Below are positions 1 to 7,131 of a DNA stretch of 7,131 bases, piece after piece (the first letter of the stretch is position 1; every line of letters begins with the position of its first letter). The stretch comes from Bacteroidota bacterium (lineage in GTDB: Bacteria; Bacteroidota; Bacteroidia; B-17B0; Aurantibacillaceae). Position numbers and translations under genes: made by a program. Location of the stretch: NCBI GenBank assembly GCA_016708845.1, contig JADJFB010000041.1:1-7131 (forward strand), read 5' to 3'. The notes below the pieces were generated by a model. It had not been told where the DNA came from and did no database searches. It saw only the letters and a list, made by a program, of their open reading frames with translations.

Positions 1-788
1 GATTACCAATGCTTTTGGCAGTCAAAAGCGCTTTTTCTCCGAGTTTTTTGGCCATTAAAACATCATTCATTTCCAAACGCAAATTCCCAATATTTATCTC
101 ATTTGTTAAAACACCTTTTGTATGTTTAATAGATGTATTAATTTCTAAAGCTTTGTAATATAAATTTAAGCGCCGGTAATATTCTTTTTAGATTCATAAA
201 TTGATGCGATATTATTTAAACTATTTGCATATCCTTTTTTAAACTTTGTTATCTATTACCCACAAGATCTCCCTGTTCGTTTTGCATTTCAGATAAATGT
301 AATTGCTGCAAAAGCCAAACCCGTTTATTATTTGAATTTTAAACATTGCCTTAGCTTCTTCAATAATTTTAATTGCATCAACCTGGCTTAACCCAACTCG
401 TTTAATGAATTACCCTATTTATTAAAATGAAACCTGTGTTTGATCAAAATTTATTGACTAATTTGTGTATGGCTTTATTATAATTTTCTATTGATTTTTC
501 AAATTCACTTTTTTGGCCAAAAATATACCCCTCATTTGTAAGGTAAATTGCTCTATACTTTAAAAATTCATTTTTTAGTTGGCTATTTAATGCTGTATTG
601 GTTAAATTATTTTCAACTATAACATGCATCTGATCATTTAATATAATCACATCTTCATCCTCAGACAATTCAACCAGTTCGCTTATTAATCTACATCTTA
701 TAGTGTCATGCTTTGCATTTTTAAGAGCGAGCTTTAAAGAGTCGATCGTATTATTCTGTGCAGAAAATAAACAAGGGAGATCCGTTAA
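1..788 (-). CDS. TPR-repeat signalling-type protein, N-terminal part (frameshifted, runs off left edge)
   Basis: A secreted or membrane TPR protein, of which only the N-terminal part lies in the window. The open frame begins with LPCLFSAQ, which looks like the end of a signal peptide. It continues with NNTIDSLKLALKNAKHDT, a pattern common at the start of Bacteroidota TPR sensor proteins. TPR-like helices follow: IFGQKSEFEKSIENYNKAI (about 530-450), then QVDAIKIIEEAKAMF (about 390-345), SLNNIASIYESKKNITGALK (about 220-165) and LMAKKLGEKALLTAK at the edge. These segments lie in different frames, with shifts near 440, 405, 335, 255 and 185, so no single intact frame exists. No ATG or hydrophobic signal core precedes LPCLFSAQ, because a stop lies at 789-791, so the true 5' end appears lost. 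It follows the T9SS gene on the same strand. In this family the C-terminus is often a histidine kinase, HTH or phosphatase output domain. That part is outside the window, so the function is open. Confidence 0.75.
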
Positions 789-792
789 TTAT

Positions 793-2205
793 TTAGTTTT
801 TTTTTACCGAAGTTCCAAAACAATTAACTATTTCGACTTTATCTAAATCAAAGTCCGAATTTATAAATAAAGTACTTTTTTGTTGGATTTGGATAGATAG
901 AAATTTTGATTATTTTCTAGATTTTCAATTCCTGTACATAAACTAACATTTTGATGAAAGTAATCGCATTTGAACATCCAAGACCGAGTTTCCAGTTAAA
1001 GTATAGGTTGTGCTGACTGTGGGTGAAACTGAAATTGAATTGATGGTTTCGCTTGTGCTCCATGTATATGTTGATGCTCCATTAGCAGATAAGGTTGCTG
1101 TTTGACCAACGCACAATAAGGTATAGTAGTAGCAATTGTTAAAGCAGGTAAAGATTTACTAAAACAGTAAAACTTCCAAGTCCGCTACAGCCATTTAAAT
1201 CTGTCCCGGAAACATTGTAAACAGATTGAGAAGTGGGATTAATGGAAATTGAGCTGTATTTCTCCAATCGTCCAATTATGAATTTGCACCTGATGCAATT
1301 AATGTATCTATTTGACCAGCACATTTAATTAAACTATTTTTGTTACAGTGACCGTGGGGGAAGGATTAATGGTAACAGAAACTGTATTTGAATTTACTGC
1401 ACCACAGGTGTTTGTCACTATAGCATAATACTGTCCAGAATTCGTAAACGTTGCTGTTGAATCCAATTGCCTGAACTCCATCAAGTGAATTATAATATGT
1501 TCCTGAAGAATACAATGTTACACTATCACAGCCTGTTGTTGGTGTGCTTAATATATTTACAGTTGGCAAGTGTCTTTGGTAAAACAATGTATGGCGCTGA
1601 AATTGATGTTCCTTGATTTGTTTCTAGAAACGGTATATGAACCTGAAGTATTAACTGTAATGGTTGGTGTGGTTTGTCCGTTACTCCATAATACTGTTCC
1701 TGTTGCTGAAGAAGTTAATTGTACAATTGAGGTACCAAAAGGGACAAACGGCAGGTGTTCCATTTGAGGTTATATTTGGAGTTCCTGGGGTATTTATTAT
1801 ATAAATAAAACCGGTGGATTTGGTAAATTACCTCCTCCCTGCCGAGCAAGAATTAGTATATGCCCTAATCCTTATTCTATTTAAACCACTAGCAGTAGCG
1901 GGTATTGTTCCAGTTATAACCGATAAACTGGTAGTTGCTCCTGCAGGAATGATTATTGAAAAGCTATTAGTTGACCCTATTATTGTTGGGCTTGTTAAAA
2001 CTCCAAATTCTATTTTAGCACAAACATTAGTAAGCGTTGTTGTAACAGTTGCATTATTTTTAAATTGATAGTAAAGTGTGATAGTACTTCCAGCGCAGGA
2101 GGTATCTTGAATGGAAGTAATAGTAGATGTGATTGTTGTAATTTGTCCTAATCCTTTTAAAAAGGCAAATGAACAAATAAATGAAATTAAAATTGTTTTT
2201 TTCAT
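793..2205 (-). CDS. Secreted Ig-like-repeat protein with truncated T9SS sorting domain (frameshifted)
   Basis: A probable cell-surface or secreted protein exported by Sec and then T9SS. It starts at ATG 2205 with a clear signal peptide (MKKTILISFICSFAFLKGLGQ), nine bases after the upstream gene's stop. Residues of about 22-125 form a beta-rich, CARDB-like module ending in TNSCSAGR. About four Ig-like repeats follow, marked by phrases such as VLWSNGQTTPTITVNTSGSY (about 1690), NSGQYYAIVTNTCGAVNSNT (about 1440-1385), SISINPTSQSVYNVSGTDLNGC (about 1245-1185) and SVSPTVSTTYTLTGNS (about 1040-990). The tail has a linker (CTGIENLENNQN) and a YPNPTK motif (about 886-896) starting a type A sorting domain. 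Frameshifts break it into several pieces, at least near 1840, 1755, 1640, 1560, 1450, 1345, 1290, 1140 and 960. The sorting domain stops about 34 residues after YPNP, roughly half its usual length. The binding partner is unknown. Confidence 0.8.
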
Positions 2206-2214
2206 AATGCCTTT

Positions 2215-4438
2215 TTAATTAATGATTAATTTTCCTGTCATTAATTTTTGTTTTCCTTCATAAATAGAATATAAGTATAGTCCACTTGATAGTTCAGTTG
2301 TTTCGATGAAATTTTCTCCATCCAATACAAGTTGTTTAAATACTTCTTTCCAATGTAATCTAAATAAATAGTGTTCATTCTGAATTTCATTTGAACATCA
2401 ACTGTAAAAGTTCCATTATTAGGGTTTGGGAATATATTTATATTCCTATTTACCAATTTTCAGAAACTAGATTCGTAGAAATAGAACAATTTAATAGTAT
2501 TGATGTATTATTAGATTTTCATTTTGAAGTTGCTAAATCAATTTTCCCATCTCCATTAAAATCGCCACTACAAATGAAATAGGGATATGTCCACGGAATA
2601 AGTATTTGCAACCCCAAACCTCCCACTCCATTTCCAAGTAATAAAGAAACTTTATTTGAAGTAGGATTAACAATTGCTAAATCAACTTTAGAGTCATTAT
2701 TAATATCAGTACTAATTATCATACCAGGTAAAGTTGTAGTAAAGTTTGTTGCAGTAGTGAAGTTACCTGTACCTGTACCTAATAGTATTGAAACATTATT
2801 TGAAGCTTGATTAGAAGTAGCCAAGTCTATTTTACTATCACCATTAAAATCACCACTTGCAAATCCAATAAGGTGCACTCCTACATTAAAACTTGTTGGA
2901 GTGCCAAAAGTGCTAGAACCCGTTCCCAATAAAACTACAATATTATTTGAACTACCATTTGACACTGACAAATCAATTTTGGCATCACTATTTAGGTCAG
3001 CACAGATTAGGTGAGTTGGATTAGACATTGCAGGGAAACTTGCTGGCAAACCAAAACTCCCCGTTCCCGTACCTAAAAAAACCGAAACCGTATTAGAAGC
3101 ATTATCTGTTACTACAAAGTCGATTTTCCCATCTCCATTAAAATCAGAAGATTCCATAAAATTAGGAAAATTACCTCCACTAAAATTAGTTGCAGTGCTA
3201 AAACTACCTGTTCCTGTTCCCAGCATATAGAAATGTCATTTGAACTTGATTCGGAGTAGCTATATCCAAATTACCATCACTGTTAAAATCTCCAGTCACT
3301 GCGCAGTTAGGCTGAGAACCAACATTAAAATTATTCGCTGAAACAAAGCTCCATTACCAGTGCCTAATAAAACAGATACTGAGTTTGAAGTTTGATTAGT
3401 AACTACTAAATCTTTGTTTCCATCTCCATTAAAATCGCCGAGGCTAAAGATGAAGGAAAATTCCACTAGAAAAGTTTGTAGCATTATTAAAACAAAGTGC
3501 ATTACTCGTACACGAATTAACTGTAACAGTTTCTAAAGAACTGCATGAGCATATCCATTAGATGATGTTACTGAAAAGTTGTTGTTACCCGTGGGATTTA
3601 CGATAATTGAATTGGTTGTTGCTCCATTTGACCACGAAAATGTATTTGTACCTAATTTATATAGTTGTTGAATATCTGTTAGACTTAATACTTTATTGCA
3701 AAAGAACAATATCATCTAAAGTCCTGAATAATATTGCCCACCTACCGATTCATATCCAAATAAATCGCCAGTGTTTGCTCCGATCATCGAGCTACCTGTT
3801 GTATCAACCTAAATTCCATTTATATACATTTTTATTTGATGTGCCGTTGACTGTATAAACAACATGAAACCAAGTGCCAAGTGCAGGTAAGGTGGTTGTA
3901 TTATTAGAAGCTGAACCCCAAGTACCACTTACTCCATCTCTGTAACGTATATTTAGAAAGGAATTATATACATATGAATGATATCCCATTTGGGTATTCC
4001 CAACACCTGAGTGTTTTGCCAAAATATAATATTCGAGGGAATTTGTTGGCCAAGCACTAACTTGCATCAAAAAACCAATACTAATAATATTATTCGAATA
4101 GGTAAGATGCGCTATGAGGAACTTGAATAAAACTATTTGTTCCATTAAACCATAACTATTTGGATTTCCAAATCTATCAGTTGTTAGTGATAAGCTTATT
4201 AACCGTTCCATTATTGCCATTTCCGCTTAATGTCATTAGTATTACCACAAAATGGTAAATAACATGTAAAAAGGGTTTGTAAATTAGAAGGCAAAGAGGA
4301 ACTGCAAGAAAAAGAGGGTGCTTGAACAGTGAAGGTACTTATTTGACGCAAAAGAGGGATTGGCAGTTATATTTACAGAGCAAATTGAGCTACACTCCAA
4401 AACAAAACAATTTGTCAATATAAAAATATTTTTTTCAT
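2215..4438 (-). CDS. T9SS-exported LamG / FG-GAP beta-propeller surface protein (frameshifted)
   Basis: A large secreted or surface-anchored protein of about 740 residues after frameshift repair, probably adhesive or glycan-binding. It starts at ATG 4438 (MKKIFLY then a broken hydrophobic stretch). A LamG/concanavalin-like module (about 4260-3690) shows PFCGNTND, LTTDRFGNPNS, GTWFHVVYTVNGTSNK and VLSLTDIQQLY, typical of Bacteroidota LamG-3 domains. A short Ig-like stretch (TFSWSNGATTNSIIVNPTG, about 3645-3585) follows. Seven FG-GAP/VCBS repeats (about 3450-2500) each carry a DxNxDxxxD calcium-loop motif, and five of them lie in one intact frame at 3226-2519. The C-terminus has the FPNP motif (INIFPNPNNGTFTV, about 2430) and a full-length type A sorting domain ending GKLIIN and TAA at 2215. 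Frameshifts lie near 4415, 4345, 4220, 4140, 4085, 3810, 3720, 3540, 3440, 3350, 3230, 2520, 2450 and 2340. Its start overlaps the lipoprotein stop. The ligand cannot be told from the sequence. Confidence 0.85.
2500..3450 (-). repeat. Seven tandem FG-GAP/VCBS repeats, about 147-base period
   Basis: Seven degenerate copies of a 48-49 residue unit lie within the LamG/FG-GAP protein. The core motifs in order are GDFNGDGNKDL, GDFNSDGNLDI, SDFNGDGKIDF, ADLNSDAKIDL, GDFNGDSKIDL, TDINNDSKVDL and GDFNGDGKIDL, each usually followed by a hydrophobic strand of the SNxVSxLLGTGTG type. Within the intact frame the Asp of successive motifs falls at residues 28, 77, 126, 174 and 222, a very regular spacing. 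Known FG-GAP repeats fold as blades of a seven-bladed propeller with calcium in the D-x-N/D-x-D loop, so seven copies fit one complete propeller (inference). Confidence 0.85.
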
Positions 4439-4965
4439 AGAGTTATGTTATCTAATGAATAATTTATTTTAATAGTTGTACCATTTAAGCTTTTGGTAAA
4501 GAGAATTGGAGTTATTTGATATTAAATCATTCCAAGTAAAACTTATCATTCCTATATATTGGTCCGATGATTGTCCGTCATTGACACATCTTCATCATAT
4601 ACTTTTACATAGTAATTAGTTATGGATTGGCTAAGAACTGAATATCCATTGAATAATTGTCAACAATTGGAAACTGACTATCTTGAACATTAACAATAGG
4701 ATTATTATGACTACTAATTATAAAGTTGTTAGTGTTAACACAAAATTCTTTATAAATATCGGCTCCATTGGCATCATAAAAAAGATGAATTGGGAATTGA
4801 AATTAACGTTATTCCCATTAATGAGCCTCTGTATAATTAGCAGGAGATATGGGGTGTTACGGGTGTTGTAGATTGAGTATTATTTTTTCTTTTACAACTT
4901 GAAGTTATATAATTGTAAGAACTTGATATTATAAATGCAATTATTAATGTTTTAGATATTCTCAT
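4435..4965 (-). CDS. Small putative lipoprotein with C2-like stretch (frameshifted)
   Basis: A short envelope protein of about 175 residues that I do not recognise as a named family. It starts at ATG 4965 with MRISKTLIIAFIISSSYNYI followed by TSSC, a plausible though non-canonical lipobox, and a Thr/Pro/Asn-rich linker. The body, read across frameshifts near 4860, 4810, 4625 and 4575, gives NGNNVNFNSQFIF, DANGADIYKEFCVNTNNF, NPIVNVQDSQFPIVDNYSMD and YYVKVYDEDVS, then SSDQYIGMISFTWNDL. The last part resembles a C2-type strand-loop-strand with acidic loops, but this is only a pattern impression. The C-terminus is ambiguous. Without another shift it ends at TAA 4469. With one shift near 4495 it reads SLNGTTIKINYSLDNITL and stops at TGA 4435, overlapping the next gene's ATG. 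I favour the latter. It is the first gene of the minus-strand operon, divergent from the sigma factor. Confidence 0.65.
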
Positions 4966-5012
4966 GCTTTTTAATTTAATATTGATATATACTTTTAATC
5001 AGTTATGTTTTT

Positions 5013-5047
5013 AAAAGGTAACTGTGATTTTTAATTATATTTGCAAA
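5013..5047 (-). promoter_or_regulatory. Candidate Bacteroidota promoter for the minus-strand operon
   Basis: On the minus strand a TTTG (5047-5044) lies 23 bases upstream of TACCTTTT (5020-5013), which matches the Bacteroidota -7 box TAnnTTTG except for the last base. Transcription would start near 5006 and give a leader of about 40 bases before the lipoprotein ATG at 4965. The match is imperfect and the call rests on motif and position only. Confidence 0.3.
5036..5043 (+). promoter_or_regulatory. Candidate -7 box (TATATTTG) for the ECF sigma gene
   Basis: TATATTTG is an exact match to the Bacteroidota -7 consensus TAnnTTTG and sits 28 bases before the GTG start of the sigma gene. I see no convincing TTG/TTTG -33 element upstream, so it may be a weak or sigma-specific promoter. 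Its TTTG forms half of the palindrome TTTGCAAA (5040-5047), whose other half is the -33 element proposed for the opposite strand. Confidence 0.35.
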
Positions 5048-5070
5048 CGCCTGACTAACAGAGAGAAAAA

Positions 5071-5630
5071 GTGAATATAATTCAAGAAATAAAATCTGGT
5101 AATGACCAACCCTTAATTGATTTGTATAAAAAGTACAGGGATGAGTTTGTCTTATGGTCAGGTAAAAATTATGACTGTGAAGCGGAAGATGCCAGAGATT
5201 TATTTCAAGATACAATTTTAGCCTTTTACAACAATGTCAAATCTGGTCAGCTCACCGAATTAAAGAGGAAATGAAGACTTATTTATTTGCTTATAGGTAA
5301 ATTTAGATAATAAATTTTCAAAAAAAAAAAACACCAACGTTCAGTTTACTTTTTCTGAGTTCGGTTTTATCAAATGGATATGAACCATTCGAAAATCAGA
5401 TGAAAGACAAGGAGGAACAAGATTTTATCAAAGCCACAGTTAGGAAATATCTTAACTGAGCAGTGAAGATTGCAAGAAAGTATTGAGTTGTATTATTTCA
5501 AAGAGCTAGATATGAAAAGCATAGCCGAAGAAATGGGCTATAAAAACGCTGATGCAGCAAAAGAAAAATACGAGTGCTTTAAAAAATTGGCTGTTATGGT
5601 CAAGAAAAATTTAATGATATTAGTTTTTAA
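5071..5630 (+). CDS. ECF RNA polymerase sigma factor (frameshifted)
   Basis: An extracytoplasmic-function sigma-70 family factor that directs RNA polymerase to a small regulon. GTG 5071 is the only usable start: there is an in-frame stop at 5056-5058 with no ATG between, and a GAGAG purine run precedes it by a few bases. Region 2 is visible at residues 1-65 (LIDLYKKYRDEFVLW, then AEDARDLFQDTILAFYNNVK), the typical ECF core. KTYLFAIGKNL follows after a shift near 5270. A second shift falls in the poly-A tract near 5320, then GYEPFENQMKDKEEQDF and KATVRKYL. Region 4, the helix-turn-helix, reads LSSEDCKKVL, LYYFKELDMKSIAEEMGYKN, ADAAKEKYECFKKL. A last shift near 5605 gives FNDISF and stop TAA 5628-5630, one base before the next ATG. 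The repaired length, about 186 residues, is normal for ECF factors. It is probably co-transcribed with the anti-sigma-like gene. Confidence 0.88.
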
Positions 5631-5631
5631 A

Positions 5632-6379
5632 ATGCCAACCGAACTTAAAAATATCGAACTAATTGAAAATTACTGTGAAGGGAAGCTCTGTGATTGAAAA
5701 GAGCGATTTTGAAAATCGTTTATTGATAGATTCAGATTTTAAAGAGGAATTTGATTGTATAAAATCATTGTTGCAGGAATAAAGGATAATGGCGAAGAAA
5801 ATCTAAAGACAAGATTAAAAGTTGCAGATTTAGAACTTTAGGTTTTTCTTCAAAAATTGTTGAACCAAATAAGAAGTCAAACTATCATAAATACTGGGGC
5901 CTAGTTGCTTCATTAGTTCTAATTTTAGGGCTTACTGTTTTGGAAACTCTCATCTTCTGTTGACTTACCAAACTTGCAGATTCCTATTACGAAAAGATAA
6001 AGGGTTACCAATTCAAATGTCGGTTAGTAAAAACCAAATGAATAAAGTGATGGCTACCTATAAATCACAAAAGAATATAAACAGGCATCCACAATTAGAT
6101 TTATTGTGCTACAGGATAATCCTAATAATGATACAATTCATTATTATTTTGGTATAGTTAATTACGAATTAGCTAATTATTGGATATCAAAATCAACTCT
6201 AAATAGTATTATGCCGGAAAAGTTATTACTATGAAAAGGCTCAGTATCGTTTAGTGTTAATTGATTTTAAAGGAAAATAGTAAGCAAGGAGCTTGGACAA
6301 AATCGCTATATGCTTAAAAATAAAAATCATTTATACTATGATAAACTATCTCAATTAAAAAAAAGAACTTTCTAAATAA
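5632..6379 (+). CDS. Anti-sigma-like membrane protein with TPR-like C-terminus (frameshifted)
   Basis: Probably the membrane partner of the sigma factor, about 249 residues after repair. ATG 5632 follows the sigma stop by one base. The N-terminus (LKNIELIENYCEGKLCD, then EKSDFENRLLIDSDFKEEF) has the pattern of Bacteroidota anti-sigma-type cytosolic domains: a short helix ending in an EGKL motif, then a second acidic helix. KIIVAGIKDNGEENLKTRLK follows after a shift near 5760. One membrane segment follows (HKYWGLVASLVLILGLTVLE, about 5890-5945). Beyond it are LADSYYEKDKGLPIQMSV and helical TPR-like segments (NQMNKVMATYKSQ, TIHYYFGIVNYELANYW, EKAQYRLVLIDF). After shifts near 6270 and 6290 it reads MLKNKNHLYYDKLSQLKKEL and ends at TAA 6377-6379. 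I see no zinc-binding HxxxCxxC motif. The anti-sigma role is inferred from position and the N-terminal pattern, so a TPR scaffold protein is the alternative. Confidence 0.72.
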
Positions 6380-7131
6380 TAGAGCTAATCCTAAAGAAAT
6401 AATTATTCCAAATAGAATGTAATAACGAGAAATATGATTGACTTTACTTTCATCTATAATTTCAAATCGTTGCCAGTATATATTAGTCCTGACCAATAAT
6501 AAGGGGTCGTAGTCATCAATAGATTTTACAGAATTTAAATACTTAAGCTTTGAATTGTATAAACTTGTTTCAGTACTATTGCCATTCTCAAGCCTCATTT
6601 GAAACCTTCAATTGTTTTTGCTGTGAAGCCATCATCTACTTTCCATAAGGTTGTATAGTTGATTTTATTCCAGCTAAATATAGATGCCGGCTAAAATTTA
6701 TTACACCTTCTCCTTTTTCAATATCGCCAGTAGCAGTTTCGCAAGCATTTAGTATTCCCAGTTTATAGTTTAATTTATTATTTGAAGTATTTGAGATAAT
6801 TTATCGTGAGGAATAATAATAAGGTGATTAATCGCATTTGAAAGGTTTTTGATATAAGGATTAAGAATAGTATCATAGAGTTCTTTTGCTGTTTTACAAT
6901 AATCTTTTGCATTATGTTTTTCAAGAGCTAGCAATAACTCATTTATTTTACTGTTAATTTTATACGTGCGGTTAATTGGAAATAAATCAAATGTATTTTT
7001 TGTTATGACAGCGCAAGACATTTCTTGATTAATAATGTAATATTCGATTATTGCTTCCCTTTTTGACAATCTACCTTGAATATCATAAACACTTAACTTA
7101 TTGAATTTAAAAGTTATCGCATTGTTTTGCA
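6355..7131 (-). CDS. CHAT-domain (caspase-like) protein, C-terminal part with internal deletion, membrane-anchored
   Basis: The C-terminal part of a CHAT protein, a caspase-HetF family relative that in Bacteroidota usually follows N-terminal TPRs (those would lie beyond the right edge). The visible order is SKREAIIEYYI and CAVITKNTFDLFPIN (CHAT entry strands, about 7065-6965), then ELYDTILNPYI and HLIIIPHDKLSQI (to about 6788). Then, abruptly, come LGILNACETATGDIEKGEGV with the presumed catalytic Cys at 6743-6741, and after shifts STIQTLWKVDD and GFTAKTIEGF. SLYNSKLKYLNSVKS and IYWQRFEII follow, then a membrane helix (YYILFGIIISLGLALLF). The segment normally carrying the catalytic His (H-x-x-x-HG type) is absent. 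As written the frame runs to 6314. Correcting the A8 run at 6357-6364 by one base ends it at KFFF and TAA 6355. It is convergent with the anti-sigma-like gene and overlaps its 3' end by about 25 bases. Confidence 0.8.

Noticed and set aside
1570..2068. Plus-strand open frames at 1570-1767 and 1814-2068
   Set aside because: They lie antisense to the Ig-like-repeat T9SS gene, show no recognisable motifs, and the opposite strand reads as clear Ig-like and CARDB-like protein.
2500..3450. CRISPR-like periodic repeats
   Set aside because: The period of about 147 bases with degenerate copies follows codons of the FG-GAP motif. There are no short identical repeats with unique spacers.
3607..3858. 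Plus-strand open frame opposite the LamG module
   Set aside because: The minus strand encodes recognisable LamG motifs here (GTWFHVVYTVNG, VLSLTDIQQLY), so this is a shadow.
4683..4871. Plus-strand open frame in the lipoprotein region
   Set aside because: The minus strand gives coherent protein segments (DANGADIYKEFCVNTNNF, NPIVNVQDSQFPIVDN) with a signal peptide upstream. The plus frame has none.
5003..5215. Minus-strand open frame across the sigma factor start
   Set aside because: It is antisense to conserved sigma region 2 and covers the divergent promoter. Its translation has no domain pattern.
5318..5335. Poly-A tract as a terminator or programmed slippage site
   Set aside because: There is no preceding hairpin, and indels occur in every gene of the window, so a simple sequencing error at a homopolymer is the better explanation than a programmed frameshift.
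5071..7131. A genuine type III-E CRISPR (Craspase) module
   Set aside because: There is no CRISPR array, no Cas7-11-like protein and no recognisable Csx30 in the window. Only the sigma plus CHAT pairing is reminiscent.

Overview
The window looks like chromosomal DNA from an AT-rich member of the Bacteroidota. The evidence is two proteins with type IX secretion (T9SS) C-terminal sorting signals (FPNP and YPNP motifs), FG-GAP/LamG and Ig-like surface modules typical of that phylum, an ECF sigma factor of the Bacteroidota type, a CHAT-domain protein with a C-terminal membrane anchor, and a TAnnTTTG-like promoter box. I see no RNA genes, CRISPR array or insertion sequence.

Layout. From about 4965 down to the left edge, four genes run on the minus strand as a probable operon: a small lipoprotein (4965-4435), a LamG/seven-repeat FG-GAP surface protein with a T9SS tail (4438-2215), an Ig-like-repeat protein with a T9SS tail (2205-793), and the 5' part of a TPR protein (788-1, continuing off the left edge). 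Spacing is tight: an ATGA overlap, then 9 bases. A divergent promoter region (about 4966-5070) separates this operon from a plus-strand pair, an ECF sigma factor (5071-5630) and an anti-sigma-like membrane protein (5632-6379). A CHAT-domain protein enters from the right edge on the minus strand (7131-6355). Its 3' end overlaps the end of the anti-sigma-like gene.

State of the sequence. Every gene is broken into short frames by one- or two-base indels, many at A/T homopolymers, yet the protein signal resumes cleanly in another frame each time. This fits an unpolished long-read assembly better than true gene decay. One-base correction of an A8 run at 6357-6364 gives sensible ends to two opposite-strand genes at once. 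Gene spans are therefore given as reconstructed across frameshifts. Two places look like larger losses: the core of the CHAT domain, including the expected catalytic His, near 6788, and the junction of the second T9SS protein with the TPR gene near 788-800.

How the genes may work together (inference). The sigma factor and its membrane-bound anti-sigma-like partner could read a cell-envelope signal. The CHAT (caspase-like) protein may be the protease or effector in that circuit, and the divergent surface-protein operon is the most obvious candidate target. Nothing in the sequence proves these links.
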